From the NCBI RefSeq assembly GCF_028502605.1, contig NC_079235.1, forward strand, positions 868,001-932,000: DNA of 64,000 nt, read 5' to 3'. The translations under genes and the position numbers were made by a program. The stretch is from Trichoderma breve (taxonomy: Eukaryota > Ascomycota > Sordariomycetes > Hypocreales > Hypocreaceae). Positions 1-12,547 of this stretch are shown here, piece by piece (the first letter of the stretch is position 1; the number at the start of each line of letters is the position of its first letter). The notes below the pieces were generated by a model. It was not told the origin of the DNA. It worked only from the letters and a program-made list of their open reading frames with translations, and ran no database searches.

Positions 1-352
1 AGGGAGTTTTACTCTAAGTTTTCGTTTTCGTTTTCTTGGAAAGTTTGACAGCAGAAGCAAGTCTTTTATTGAGGGCTATCCTGAGCCATACAAACTCAAA
101 TCCTGAATTTCTTTTGTTACAGAGAGCTATCCTGAGCTACTCTTATTAACTCCTGACAGAGAGCTATCCTGAGCTACTCTTACAAACTCCTGATAGGGGG
201 CTATCCTGAGCCACTCCTGAACTGACTCCTGATCATTAAAGAATTTTTTTTTTTTTTTTTTTTGAAAACAAAATTGAAGATTTTCTTGTTTTGCAATAAA
301 AAGAACGCAAACTCTTCTAAATCTTATATATCATCTTGACTTCATCAACATC
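1..352. other. Upstream region of the dioxygenase gene
   Basis: Non-coding. It holds a 37-bp tandem repeat (listed separately) and a poly-T tract of about 20 bases near 245-263, then an A/T-rich leader running into the start codon at 353. The repeat lies within 300 bp of the start codon, so it sits in the promoter or 5' UTR. Confidence 0.6.
71..233. repeat. 37-bp tandem repeat, about four units
   Basis: Units begin near 71, 121, 158 and 195 and share the core ctatcctgagc followed by actcctgat-like ends. The two central units (121-157 and 158-194) are both 37 bp and almost identical; the outer two are diverged (50 and 39 bp). There are no spacers of different sequence, so it is a simple tandem array and not a CRISPR. 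Confidence 0.8.
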
Positions 353-1522
353 ATGTCTTCATTCAGGTCCGCCCAACGTGCAGTCCGTGCTTCTGCACCC
401 CTGCTTCGTTCTACACCTCTCATCACCAACCGGGGCAGCCAACGTTTGTTTCACGAGTCTAGCAAGGCCAAGGCTGTAGAGGCTATCGCCACCCAGACGC
501 CACTGAGCAACGGCCCGCCCCCTCCCCCTTATATGGCTCAACAGGTTCAACAGCAGCAGCAGATTTCGCAGCCAACACCCCAGGTAGAGGGCTACACACA
601 GCTTAACGTCAGAGATCAAGCGTACAAACCCAAGTTCTACGAAACCATCGGCAAGATCATGAAGCTTCGCGAAAAGTACCTGCGTGATCGTGCCATCTTC
701 GTCGAGTCTGAGGAGATGATCGAACTTATGCTCGGACTCGGCGCCAAGGAGTCTGACATCCCCGGCATGAAGACTGTCTCAGACAGGCTGTACCACGACC
801 CTACCCTGCCCTTCCGCCTGACGCGCAACAGCCGCTTCTGTCTCGACTTTGATACACACTCTATTCGCCGCCTAGAGTTCCAGCCCTTTTGCCTGACCGT
901 CGAGGAGGACTTCAACCGTTACGACTCTGGTGCTATCCGCCGATTTGACGAGGTTGAAAATGACTTGCAGCTCAACTCAATCTTCCAGGCACTGTTCGTC
1001 TTCAAGGCCATGATCATCCATGGCATAGAGGTTGCTCATCGCCCTAAGCTAGAGTACGGAATTAACAAGTGGGTGTGCACCCTCTTCAGCCTCCGCACTG
1101 TTACCACTCCCCATATTCTGGGAGAGCCTGCGCTCGAGGGTGTGCACTCTGATGGTGTTGATCACACCATGACCACCTTTTTGGGAAGCTACAACATGTC
1201 AGACAACAGTGCTGCCACATTCATGCACGACATGGAAGAGAAGACTGGCATCCCCCTGGAACAGATCCAGCCCATCCACTTGGTTGGTCGAGTCCAGCAC
1301 AAGAGGTTCCTCGATACACTCATGGTTGTTGATCATGAGCGTAAGCACAGCTTGTCACCAGTTTTTCCAGTCGATAAGAACAAAGAGGCGCATCGGGATA
1401 TGCTTGTCTTCTTCACTCGCAAGCCTGTGGAGCGAACCCACGTGTCTGGCGGCATCGACTCACTCAACCCTCACAAGGATCTGCCTATGGAGATTCCTCT
1501 TTACTTGCCTGGTGCCAACTAA
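353..1522 (+). CDS. 2-oxoglutarate/Fe(II)-dependent dioxygenase, amino-acid hydroxylase-like (389 aa)
   Basis: Single-exon gene. The C-terminal two thirds match the 2OG-Fe dioxygenase family that includes bacterial L-isoleucine 4-hydroxylase (Pfam PF10014 type). The metal ligands are readable as H265-x-D267 (GVHSDG) and a distal His, H332, in the stretch DHERKHSLSP; RDMLVFFTR near the end fits the 2-oxoglutarate-binding Arg region. Family members hydroxylate free aliphatic amino acids; the substrate here is unknown. The first ~40 residues are rich in Arg/Ser/Ala without acids, resembling a mitochondrial presequence, followed by a Pro/Gln-rich linker. It lies 1.6 kb from the 3' end of a polyketide synthase on the opposite strand, so a role in the same pathway is possible but unproven. 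Confidence 0.85.
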   Translation: MSSFRSAQRAVRASAPLLRSTPLITNRGSQRLFHESSKAKAVEAIATQTPLSNGPPPPPYMAQQVQQQQQISQPTPQVEGYTQLNVRDQAYKPKFYETIGKIMKLREKYLRDRAIFVESEEMIELMLGLGAKESDIPGMKTVSDRLYHDPTLPFRLTRNSRFCLDFDTHSIRRLEFQPFCLTVEEDFNRYDSGAIRRFDEVENDLQLNSIFQALFVFKAMIIHGIEVAHRPKLEYGINKWVCTLFSLRTVTTPHILGEPALEGVHSDGVDHTMTTFLGSYNMSDNSAATFMHDMEEKTGIPLEQIQPIHLVGRVQHKRFLDTLMVVDHERKHSLSPVFPVDKNKEAHRDMLVFFTRKPVERTHVSGGIDSLNPHKDLPMEIPLYLPGAN

Positions 1523-3104
1523 AAAACTCGCTATACTGAATGAATATTTAGAGTTTTTTGCTCACACATGAGATGAACTAGCGGGGGTGATCTCGGACAT
1601 TTGGATGCGGTTCAATTGCGTTAGGTGCATTTGGTGGATCATCTGGGGTGGTGAGGACTGCATGATAAGCTGACACCATTTTCTTCATGTGTAAGGCATC
1701 TTATTGCCCCTTATTTATTGTATAAAGGGAGACGAGAGATGCAAAGTGAAGGGTGAAAAGGTTGTTCTTTTAATTGCTTCTTAGGAAACTTTTACCTTTG
1801 TTCCATCTTCTCTATTGTTATTGGCTCATGAGCTAGATTGTTTCTCATGGAAGTATACAGAGCTACGTTCTTTTCTGTCTGGGCTTTTGCGACACGCATT
1901 CTTGGTTTGACGAACTTTATATATGTTTCCGGATTTTGGTGATACATATGGACTGTTCGAATCTTTTTGCCGTCCTTTCCGTTACATTTGAAACGGTATA
2001 CATGTGCCTATGATTCTCATAGCTTACACTTACAATGGACAGGGTGATACCCAAGATTGGTAATTACAATGAAGTGCATTCATAGATGGTATTATTTTAG
2101 GGGTTAATGATCACAACAGCACTAATTCATGTAGCAAAAAACAAAAGTATAAAATGCTTGATGTCTGTTAACACTTCTAAAATCTTCCCTTAACAATTTC
2201 TAGAAGAAGAAAATTAGGGCAGAGGGTCACCATGAGGCAGCTCAACGGGGGCATCGCAAAAACCCTGAATGATTAGATAAGGTCAATCAGGCCCCTCTGG
2301 ATGAAAGAAATCCCCTGGTTGTGTTTTGTCTTGGCGAGTCCCTATACTTGTGTTAATTAATGCATGATGTGTTCAAGCTTCGAAAGTACACGAGTTCTGC
2401 AGCCACCATATGCAAGCAATGCCTTATAATGTCTACAAGCATGACGGCTCCTCTACTTACATAGTTACGATATCTTCATACATGGCGGATACATATGTAC
2501 AATGTTTTCCCTCCCTTACATCTTCCCCTCCCCTCACCCCCAACTCTCATAGGCAAGGCCAGGGTCCTACCCAACGTCATTCGGCCAGGCGCCTGCTGCA
2601 AGGAGGTGCTACTTCAGCATACTATTTAGCCACTCAATTAATGTGGTATAATATGAAGGATGCAGGAGAATATGAAGGTTATATTAATGGCTTCACCGCT
2701 TGTTTCGGCCCTGACCTGTGATTGTATTACATCGTAAAGACAACAAAGCAATGCAGGGAAAATGTCGACTTTATGAAACTAGCACAACCACGGGCTAACC
2801 AGACTAAAACTATACATATCAAATATTAAGAGAAGTACATACTAACGAAGGACAACAAAATGTTGCGGTAATTGACATAAAAGATGGCGTGCAGGGTCGA
2901 GATCATATGACTAACTGAGGTAGAAGACACCGAAATCAGGTAGCTGGCGTGTTCAACATGTACATCCTTTAGGCAAAGTCCACCTCAAACTTCATTGGGA
3001 ATTTGCCGAGGAAACAGATTAACATCATAAGCAAGACGAAGGAAGGGCGGGGTTGAGGAGCAACCTGATGGATGGTACAGTAATTCGTCAATGCCATGTG
3101 ATAT
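1523..3104. other. Intergenic region, dioxygenase to PKS
   Basis: Convergent 3' regions of two genes. A/T-rich, with no open frame showing domain-like composition. A 103-codon frame at 2410-2721 has no recognisable features. Nothing else seen. Confidence 0.5.
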
Positions 3105-6100
3105 CTATGCGGCTCTGTGGGCTTCCTTTATGCCCTTGGCAGCTAATTTGCCCAAGTTTTCTATGCTTCCAGCATCCATAAACTCAAGCACGCTGACGTT
3201 GACTCCAAGCGTACGGCGCCACCAATTACGAATCTCGATGGCAACAAGCGAATCAACACCAAGCTGGGTCAAATTCAGGCTAAGGTCCAAGTCCTTGACA
3301 TCTCGTGACATGAGGTTGTAAATACACGTGCCAATCTGAGCTGTCAGAAAATCGAGGTTGCTCGGTGTATCAAGCAGCGAAGGACTGGCGTTGACGCTCT
3401 TCATGAACTGACCAAAATCCTCGGATCCGGTTGAAGCACCGGAAGTTGCACCGGCATCTTGGAGATGTGCTTGGGCCATGCGTCGGTCGCGTTTCCAAAT
3501 GGAGCGGTTATTAGGATCGGACAATGATTTCGTGCTCTTGAGGCCGATAGTGAGCTCCGCTGGGTTAAAGAAGCCGTCGTCTGAAGAGGATGCTGTTGGG
3601 TGTTGATGAGACATGGTATACGTGAGGGCATCGAGGAGTTCGGTTTCGCCCGTTGTATAGAAGTTTAGGGCGCGGAATTGCTCCAGGAGAGCCGGGTTTT
3701 CAACCACATATCCAATGTCGTCCACAACACCTACATTCACCACACCCGCAGGCAAACCTTGCTGGTGACGGAATTGAGTGAACGCCGTCAAGTAAGCATT
3801 GGCTGCTGAATAGTTTGCTTGGCCTACCTGGCCTACAACATAGGATATGGAGCTGAATAAAGTGAAGAAATCCAAATCACAGTGTTCCAAAGCTTGATGG
3901 AGATTAATGGCGCCGTCAACTTTGGGTCTGGCAGCCGTAAACCAGTCATCGTGAGAGAGCTGTAGAATACCACGGTCCTATTTATACTCTTGTTAGCATT
4001 GATTCAACTTGCAAAAAGTATGTGAATTTACCCTCAGAACCATAGTCATCAAGAAAACTCCTGCGATTGGCATTGTCGCCTGTTCCACCGCTCGGTAAAC
4101 ATCTTGCAGACTTGTAACGCTCCCTTTAATGACCTGAACCGCACACCCTTGTGATTCGATCTCTTTGATAAACCTCTTATCTTGTTCAGAATCTCCAGCG
4201 GATCGCGACAAATACATTATATTATGTGCGCCGTTTTCTACCATCCAGTTGGAGACAGATTTGCCTAAGCCGCCAAGTCCTCCTACTAACAGGTAGGTTC
4301 TGTCAGATTTGAACTTTACAGCTTGAGGTTTTGCTGCTGATCGGAGCTTCGATGGGTCTGATGGCATAGATACGACAATCTTGCCAATGTGTTGGCCCTT
4401 TTGCATGTATCGGAAAGCCTCAACGATATCCCCAGCCTCAAAGTGCTTAACAGGTGCGATAGGCTTGATAGCACCCTCCTCATAGTACCTGTTGAATTGT
4501 TGTAGCATCTTTTTACACATGTCTGGCCTTTCAACAGCCATTTGCGACATGTCAATGCCATGAAATGAGCGGTTGGACTCGAATACTTCCATCCCAAGCT
4601 GCCCTCGGCCGATGAAGTCCCGTTTTCCAATTTCAAGCATCTTCCCAAACGGAGCAACACATTTCCATGAAGTGTGCAACAACTCTCCTGATAACGAGTT
4701 GAGCACTAAATCAGCGCCTTGGCCATTAGTAATGGCCATGAGGTCTCCGTAGAATGAGACATCACGAGAGTTAAAGATGTGCTCGCGAGGAATCCCAAAG
4801 TTCTCAATCAGATACTGCACCTTCACAGGATTGCCGACAGTGGCGTATATAACGGCACCCATCATTTTACAGATGTTGAGTGCGGCAATACCGACACCAC
4901 CACAGGCAGAATGGACGAGAACTGACATGCCCTTACACAATCCGCCCAAGTTGATGAGTGCATGGATTGCAGTGGCATAAACACATGGAACTGTAGCAGC
5001 ATCCTCAAAGCTGAGGCTGTCGGGAATTTTGACCACAAGACTTGCCTCTGAGATGAAGCTTGTTGTAAAGCATCCGTGACCAATGGTCATTACTCGATCT
5101 CCAGGTGAGAGGCCTTGAACATTATTGCCGACTTTGCGGACGATACCAGAACACTCGATCCCAAGACCAGGTTTGTAACCTTCAACAATGCCCATGGCAA
5201 CAAGAACGTCTTTAAAGTTCATACCAACAGCACGAGGCTCAATCTCGACTTGACTGTCTTGAACCAGTTTTGTCTCGTCTTCAACCCACTGAAGCGTTTG
5301 TAGTTGGCCCATGCGCGCAAGTTCGAGCTTTTTGGGAGACTCAGGTTCTGTACAAGGTGTCTCTCCAGCATGTTCTGCGATATCTATCCACTGATATCGC
5401 GGTATCATGACCCTTCCATTGACAATTGCATACTCCCAATCAGGATCAAACTCATCATCTTTGACTCTAGTACAGAACTTGTGGAAAACATGTAAAATGC
5501 TTTCCGGATCGAAATTCGCCAAATCAATCTCTAACGTGGCAAAGTCTAGCGAAAGCTCGGATCTAATATTTCGAGTTGCGCCAATGGAGGTTGCGTACCG
5601 AGAATCTTGTGATCCGACTTGGGCGTGTCCGGTAACCCATAATAACCCTCTTTCAGCAGGAAATTTGCCAAGATAGTTCTGCCATGAGGTAAAAGTATCT
5701 TCAGTCATCTCAAAGAACATTGTGTCGTGAAGGTCTAAAAGAGAGATGACATCTGCCTCTGGATCAGGCTCCTGTGAAAGAGTACGGAATTCAACTTCAT
5801 AGCCCATCTCACCCAGTAACTTGGAAAGATCATTTATGTGATCCTGAAATTGTGAATGTCCAAGAAGAGTGACTTTTCCAGGCTCGCGAATAGGAGAAGC
5901 CACAGTAGTGAGAATATTCGCTGTAATGTGATCATCGTCCATAATCAGACCTTCGCTACCTGAGAATCCAGCATCTATAAGAAGGTCATGCCACTGGTGT
6001 GTCTCATGCAGGCGCTCGTCCTTGCGATCATCTTCTATATCTCTCCACCACTCGGGAGTGAGGCCCATGATGAATTTATAAAAGTTCGCACTTGGTGACA

Positions 6101-9100
6101 ACTCTTGGATAAGTAATCGACCGTTCGGTTTGATGAGTTTATGAATATTCTGAAGGGTATCTTGAACATGCGGGGTCAAATGAAGCGTTCTGTTGGCAAT
6201 GATGAGATCGAATGAAGAAAGGTCAAAGTCTTGCGATTTAGGATCTTTGGAGATGTCCAAGATCTTGTACTCGATATTGTCATACCCATCTAGTTCCTTA
6301 CTTGCAAGCTGAATAGTTTCTTCGTTTCGGGCTGTGTAGACGTATTTGCTATAACTGCGCTCACCGGCCGAGTTAACGAGCGGTTTCACAGTCGCAGCAG
6401 TGGTATTAGTGGAACCAGACCCAAGCTCCAAGATCCTCATTGTTGGATTGATATGAGCCAAAGAGCTGAGTAACAGTGAGAAATCACTCTTTCCACTGAT
6501 GAAACTGCACAGGTCACTAAAATGTCCATCTTGTTTGAGTATGTTATCGGCGTTCTCTACGCCCTTGAAGATTGCCTCAGCTGCTGCAGCTAGTCGACTA
6601 AGAAGCAGAGAAATTTTGGCACAGCCAGTGTGGAGGAGGAGTTTCTTCGTAGTGTCGATTTCTGTGTTCACCTTTTTTGAACTAAGACGAGCGAGACGTG
6701 CGCAATCCGGGACATTCTCGTAATTTCCATTGAGAGCCTTTGTCCGTTGCTTAGTGAGCCATTTGTGAAAATGTGCCAGGTGGGCAGAAGTTGAGAGGCG
6801 CTCGATTCGTCGAAGTACATCCAACTGATATAAAAGAGCCAACTTTTCAACCTTTGCCACTTCGCCTGGAGGTGAGCGGACTGACTGTACGAGGTTATTT
6901 GGAGCAATGAAATCGACGTGGGGTTTCCAGTGTAAGTGAGCAGCTGGTAGCGGACAAGCTTCATCCGTATCGCCACTCTCCAGGGGACTAAACTCTCCAT
7001 TTCTTAGACTCAAGATCACTTTATTGTCGGCCATGATGGTGGCAGAGCAGCGAATTGCTCCCGTTGCGCTTGATACCGCAGCCGTCCCGAGGCGCATTTC
7101 TGGCTGGCCATTGCTGATGCATAGCTCATCGATATAGGTCGGCACGCAAAGTTGTTTGAGTTTGCGAGTTAACCCGTCAGCAATCGCTACGGTAAAGGCT
7201 TGTAGTACAAGATCAATAATACTGGGGTGCAAAGGATAATAGGGGCCCATTGTTGGATCGCGTTTCCTAATAGTAGCAGTAGCAGTATTTCGCCCCGGGT
7301 GAGCTGAAATGTTGGATAAGCCCTGGAAATCGGGGCCGTAATTCAGTCCAACTTTTTTCATAGCGCGATACCATCCTGTAGTGGAAACTTGGCGCGGCTG
7401 TTCACTAACATCTTCGGAGCCGGCACTGATTTCTTTTCCTGCTCGGACCTTTCCAGTACAGTGCTTGGTCCAGGAAGTGCCGTTGAAAGATGAAATGGAA
7501 AACTCGTACCAGACAGAGTTGAGCTTTGAAGTGAGCCGAACTGGACGGAGATGCGTTATAATTTCGTGTGCTTGTTGTTCCTTTAATACCAAGGCATTTT
7601 GAATCTCCACCTGTCTTAGAGATGCATCTGTTTCGTCGCCACCGTTGAGCTGTCTTACAGCCTCAATAGCCATTGCGATATAAGCAGCAGCGGGCAAGAC
7701 AATATCATCTTGGATCTTATGATCTCTAGCCCAGGGCACATTATCCAAACGAAACATGTTTCTCCAAGAAGGCTCCAAGTCGTCAGATTCGAGAATGTGG
7801 TTTCCAATGAGTTCATGAGGAGGGAATCTGCGAAGGCGCCATTCTCTTGAGACTCGACTCTCATACCAGTACGTAGTATCATGTTGCCAAGCATAGTTGG
7901 GAAGATCTGTCAAAACGGTGCGGCCTGTTGTTGTGGCTGCAATGTTAACAGGAACAGCCTCTTGATATAGACGCCCGAGAGAGCTGAGCATCGACTTGGG
8001 CCCATTTTCGTTTCTAATGAGTGTCGGAATGTAAATCGATACACTGGACATCTGGACAGATTTGAATATATCTCGGAGCGGGCCAGAGAGAGCAGCATGT
8101 GGACCTATTTCAAGATAGACTGTATCTCTAACAGCAGAGTGCATCATAAGCTGTACTGCTGGCGAAAACAAGACTGGGTTTTCTAGATTCTGTCTCCAGT
8201 AAGATGGTCCCAGCTGTCCAGCTCTCTTGATCTGCCTTTTGGTGACGCTGGAGAAGAAGGGTACGATGGGCTTCGCATCTATAACGAGGCCATCGAGTAG
8301 CTTCTCGTATCTATCGCCAATCTCACGCATATGATCCGAATGGTAAGCTCTCTCGACTCTCAGCTTACGAGCAAAACAGTCGGGTATGTCTTTCTTGATA
8401 CGGGAAATCACCTCATCTAACGGGTTCACGTCTCCCGACAAAGTCACACTCTTGGGGCTGTTCTCACATGCCACCACAATGCCGTCCTGGAGATAGGGTG
8501 TCACATCTTCGCGGCCGAGACCAACAGCCGCCATTGCACCGATTCGTCCATGATGCTGCGTCACTTGCCCGCGATAGTAAGCGATTATAATGGCTGCTTC
8601 GAGAGTAAGAGCACCGGCTGCATAGGCAGCACCCATCTCGCCGCTGGAATGCCCGACCACAGCCGCAGGGTTGACGCCCCATCCTTTAAGGAGATTGACA
8701 ATACCGATTTGAAGAGCGGTGCAGATTGGCTGTGAGAATTCGGGCTGTTGGATTTTGCTTTCTCCTTGAGTTCGCTTGAGCTCTCCCTCTATTGTCCATT
8801 GAGGAGGATGAGAGAGGCTCTTGAGAGCAGCATCCATTTTCCGTATATCATCTTGAAAGGGGGTATATTGTTCAAGAAGGTCGGCACCCATTCCTGCCCA
8901 TTGGGCCCCTTGTCCGGTAAAGACAAAATTTACTTGAGGAGGGTCCTTGTGTTTGATGATGGGGGAAAGTTCAGGAGGGTTTACACCATCATAAATAGCG
9001 AAAGCTCGCTGGCTTAAGTCTTCTCTTCTCGTTCCTAGGGTATATGCGAGATCTGGCACTCGGTCTGGATGTCGTTCAGCATAATTAAATAACTCTGATG

Positions 9101-10794
9101 CTCTTTGCTTCAATGAATTGGCCTGATGAGCGGAAACGACTAGTAACTGAGGGCTCTTGGAGGAAACTTTTTCTTCTTGTGAGACGTATGGCCTGGCTGA
9201 ATCCACAATAACCTATTTGGCTGTTAGCGAATACCTTTCAACATGATAAACTCAAGCTACGTACATGAGCGTTAGCACCTCCCACGCCAAAGCAGTTCAC
9301 TGATACACGCTTCAAGCGGTCCTTTGGCCATGGAGTTGGCTTTGTTGGGACCTTGAAATGGTATTTATCCCATTTTACTTTCTCGATTGTCAGCTTCTCA
9401 TCAATCATTAATAGGGTGTATGTTGGGATATTGCCTCACTTTTGGGACTAGGCTCAGAGAAGTTGATCTGTGGTGGGATTGTCTCATGTTCCAGAGACAG
9501 GACAGCCTTGATCAAGCTGCTCAAACCAGATGCGCCCTCTCCGTGGCCAATGTTTGGTTTCACCTGAAAGACATATCGTTAGTTTGTCTCTTGTCAGGTG
9601 GAACTGGTTCGTATCTGAAGCAACAACTGACCGATCCGATGTATATACCATGATCGCCAAAGACTTGGCCAACTGCTCCTGTTTCCATCGGATCGCCGAC
9701 CGATGTGCCTGTTCCATGACATTCGACGAAAGCTGTATCGCTAATATTTGAGATCTTGGCCACGTTATAAGCACGACGCATGAGAGCTACATGCGCCTCT
9801 TGATTGGGATTTGTAATGCCGATAGTTTTGCCGTCAAAGTTCGTGGCTGTCGCTCGAACGACACCTCGGATCGGATCGCCGTCGCGGATCGCATCCTCCA
9901 ACTTCTTAATGAAAATTGCATTGATTGCTTCACCCCGAGCATATCCGTCGGCTTTGGCGTCAAACGTCTTACATGAGCCCGTTGGTGAGAGAACTCCTTG
10001 CTCGGATAAGGCGATGGCCATAGTAGGCGATAGGAACAGACTGGCTCCAGCAACAACTGCAGATTCACACTCGCCGGTATATATGGCTTGACAAGCCTCG
10101 TGGAGTGCAACAAGTGAAGATGAACACGCAGTACGAATAGTCATGCTGTTGATTTGTCAACCATTAAAACTGGACAATGGAAGAAACACATCACAACATA
10201 CCTGGGACCCCTCAAATCATACTCATAAGACGCGCGGTTGGATAGTGCAAAATCTCCCCCGGTCAAGATTCGGTGCGTGCCTAGATGCTGAGGGTCTTTG
10301 GCATACAGGTCCAGCCAGTCTTCACCAAAGACGCCAACGTAGCAGCCAATGTTGCGGCCGCGCCAATTCTTTTGCCCCCCGTTCTCCATGCATTCCCAAA
10401 TCACTTCCAGCAGCAGTCTGTGCTGCGGATCAAGCTTCTCGACTTCCGCTTTGCTCATAGAAAAAAACGACGCGTCCCATTTCTCCAGATCGCGGTCCAA
10501 ATAGTGTCCGTATGTGCTTTTCAACGTACCAGGCGTTCCCAGCTTACTCTCGAAGGCGTGTGCTCCATATCGATTCTCAGGGACCTGTCGTCGTGTATTC
10601 TTTTTATTTATGAGAAGATCCCAGTATTCGTCAGTTGTTGTGATTCCACCTGGAAGTTTCAACCCTATTCCCACAATAGCAATTGCTGGTGGTGCGCCGA
10701 CCAATGGCTCCATTGCTGGCATCTTGACATGGCTGCCTGTGATGTTCGAGTTTGAAGCCTGCTGTCGCTGCTGAATTCCTTTGGGACTTGCCAT
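3105..10794 (-). CDS. Highly reducing type I polyketide synthase (KS-AT-DH-MT-ER-KR-ACP), 2465 aa
   Basis: Iterative synthase of a reduced polyketide chain. Exons: 10794-10202, 10145-9632, 9563-9440, 9377-9265, 9212-4032, 3977-3105; all introns are GT..AG of 52-68 nt and the total is 7398 nt, a multiple of three. KS: catalytic C205 (TACSSS), H341 (HGTGT) and H376 (NIGHGEG). AT: S637 in [10 protein letters not shown]: hot-dog fold with DHKIQDD and a later [11 protein letters not shown] (about 1370-1530): motif I reads [11 protein letters not shown], altered from the usual GxGx[11 protein letters not shown] and SACGGVG. KR: GGLGGLG, then Y2231 and N2235. ACP: phosphopantetheine Ser S2418 in GVDSL. 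No thioesterase or reductive release domain follows, so chain release needs another protein; the acyl-CoA ligase 1.75 kb upstream on the same strand is the obvious candidate. Product unknown. Confidence 0.95.
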
Positions 10795-11855
10795 ATCATC
10801 ATATCCCCTCTTGTTCGCTATTTCGCCTTTAAAGCATCAGCCGATCTTGAGACAAACTCTTTCTTGAAGCCGTAAAACAGAAAATATTATATAAATATTG
10901 TTGAGAGTATGTAATTGTCAATCAGCATGAAAATTACAACTATGGAGAAAACTAGAATGAAACCTTCTGTGAAAACTGGACATCCCTCCGACCAGACTAA
11001 AAGTAATTGTACATATATACGGGGTATTCTGCCGTCCTATGCCGAGAGAAGGGACGCGGAGTACGAAATCTGAACAATGCCTGCAAGGAATGCACCGGCG
11101 GAAGTGGCATGGTTGCGACTCTCCAGTTCACTTTTTTGTTGGTGATAAATTCTCTGAGATGACATGTAACTTTTCTAGCAAAGTAGTTGGTTAGGCTACT
11201 CTGATAGTTTGAGCATTGACTGGCCAATGTTCCAAGACAAGCTGTGCTCATGTCTCATCCATCCCTGGTTAGTATAATCTCCTCTATTTTGTATAGCAAC
11301 TAGTCTTCTCGTCCCTCAATAAATGGCACCATATATATAGTCCAACAGTCTTTCTAAATTAACAATGTCATGCTCATTAGCTGTAAATATGTAGTCAGAG
11401 GGGGGGTAAATTTTAAGTGTGCCCCTTCAACCTGCTCTTAATGGATTAAATTATGCCTAGTTCATTTGCATATGAGCTATTGAGGCTCTAGTTTCCACAT
11501 GACCCCCTCTTGACTCTTGACCAGAAAATATCTGGCCTCATGACCTCTCAATTTACATGTGGCAGAAGTCCTGGAAAGAAAGAGGGGCAGCCTCGTCAGA
11601 AGTCTGCTACCAGTATTCCGTAATGCAGATTGCGAATGGCACACGTAGCATTCCATTATCATGTCTAAGAGAGTATACAGGGAAAATGTGCTCTCAACGC
11701 CACAATGCTTCTCTATCCATACATAGTGCTTTATAAAGTCCCCTACTGCGCTCTGAGACGTCGTGGCTGAGATCATTGGATGATGGACTGTGGCTCGGAT
11801 AGATGTATGAAGCAAGGGGCAACGGGCTGCTACGCCGATGCATTGTACACAGTAG

Positions 11856-12175
11856 TCAACTGATCCTTACGCAAGACTCACGGAATTTGAAGATGAATCC
11901 TGTGATACCACATTACAAGTGAGTATATACTGCTGAGCCTGTATTTTTGAAGACTGTGTATAGATTCATTGGAGAACCCACTTTCTTTGTAGGATGAAAC
12001 TGTCTTGGAAGCGTTGTTTGATAGAGTGTTAAACTTGCGCGTAGCAGTTTCGCCGCCATACCAAGGGCGTTACGATATTGAACTCTATGATGACGTCTAT
12101 AAAGATTTAAATATCATCATATCGAAGTTCTGTAAAGAAAAGCAGCCGATGAATGCCGTTCTACTTGCAATTTGA
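11856..12175 (+). pseudogene. Possible gene fragment, two exon-like frames without a start codon
   Basis: A frame at 11856-11918 runs into a good donor (gtgagt at 11919) and a pyrimidine-rich acceptor ending at 11992. The frame continues at 11993-12175 with coding-like composition (for example IELYDDVYKDLN) to a TGA, 81 codons in all. Both exons are multiples of three. There is no ATG in this frame and a TAG lies immediately upstream, so it could be the 3' remnant of a lost gene, or chance. No family recognised. Confidence 0.3.
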
Positions 12176-12284
12176 TTGGTCTTATCACAATGGCATCGAG
12201 ATCCGAGCCTCTCATATGATATACATGGCCTACGTATTATATGACAAGTCACTCGGTAAATGGTCTAGACCAAGCCTCAACTGT

Positions 12285-12344
12285 CTTGCTACGTAACATC
12301 TTGCTAAATGGCATCCTGCTACATGAAATTCTGCTACGTGACAT
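12285..12344. repeat. 15-bp tandem repeat, four units
   Basis: Four consecutive 15-bp units around the core cTGCTACgTgaCAT. Because 15 is a multiple of three, the plus-strand frame 12241-12513 reads as a repeated Ile-Leu-Leu pentapeptide (ILLRN, ILLNG, ILLHE, ILLRD). Whether this frame is translated is unknown. Confidence 0.7.
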
Positions 12345-12547
12345 CAGAAAGAGAAAACGCATGCAATCAAGTCGTGGCTGGCATTTCATGACTCCGTACG
12401 TCATGTTTCATAATCGTACGATAAATCGCGGCTACCCTTTGATTCGCGAGATGGAGATGGTAGATACAATGATCAATCTTGCGTCGAACATCGCTGCCTT
12501 CGCCTCTTTATGAGCCCTCATACTACTTTGTTCCGTGAACCGCAAAA

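Larger units (their letters stand above)
10795..12547. other. Intergenic region, PKS to ligase
   Basis: Serves as the PKS promoter side and the 3' flank of the ligase gene. It contains a possible gene fragment on the plus strand (11856-12175), a 15-bp tandem repeat (12285-12344) and an unassigned 112-codon frame on the minus strand (11477-11815). It looks like decayed coding sequence rather than clean spacer. Confidence 0.5.

Noticed and set aside
71..233. CRISPR-like regular repeat
   Set aside because: Units are directly adjacent with no unique spacers, and the genome is eukaryotic.
2410..2721. 103-codon open frame downstream of the dioxygenase
   Set aside because: Low-complexity composition, no domain signature, no splice partners; lies in a convergent 3' region.
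11477..11815. 112-codon minus-strand frame
   Set aside because: Reads as fairly normal protein, but there is no family signature, no start context and no flanking exons I could join. Kept only as part of the debris finding.
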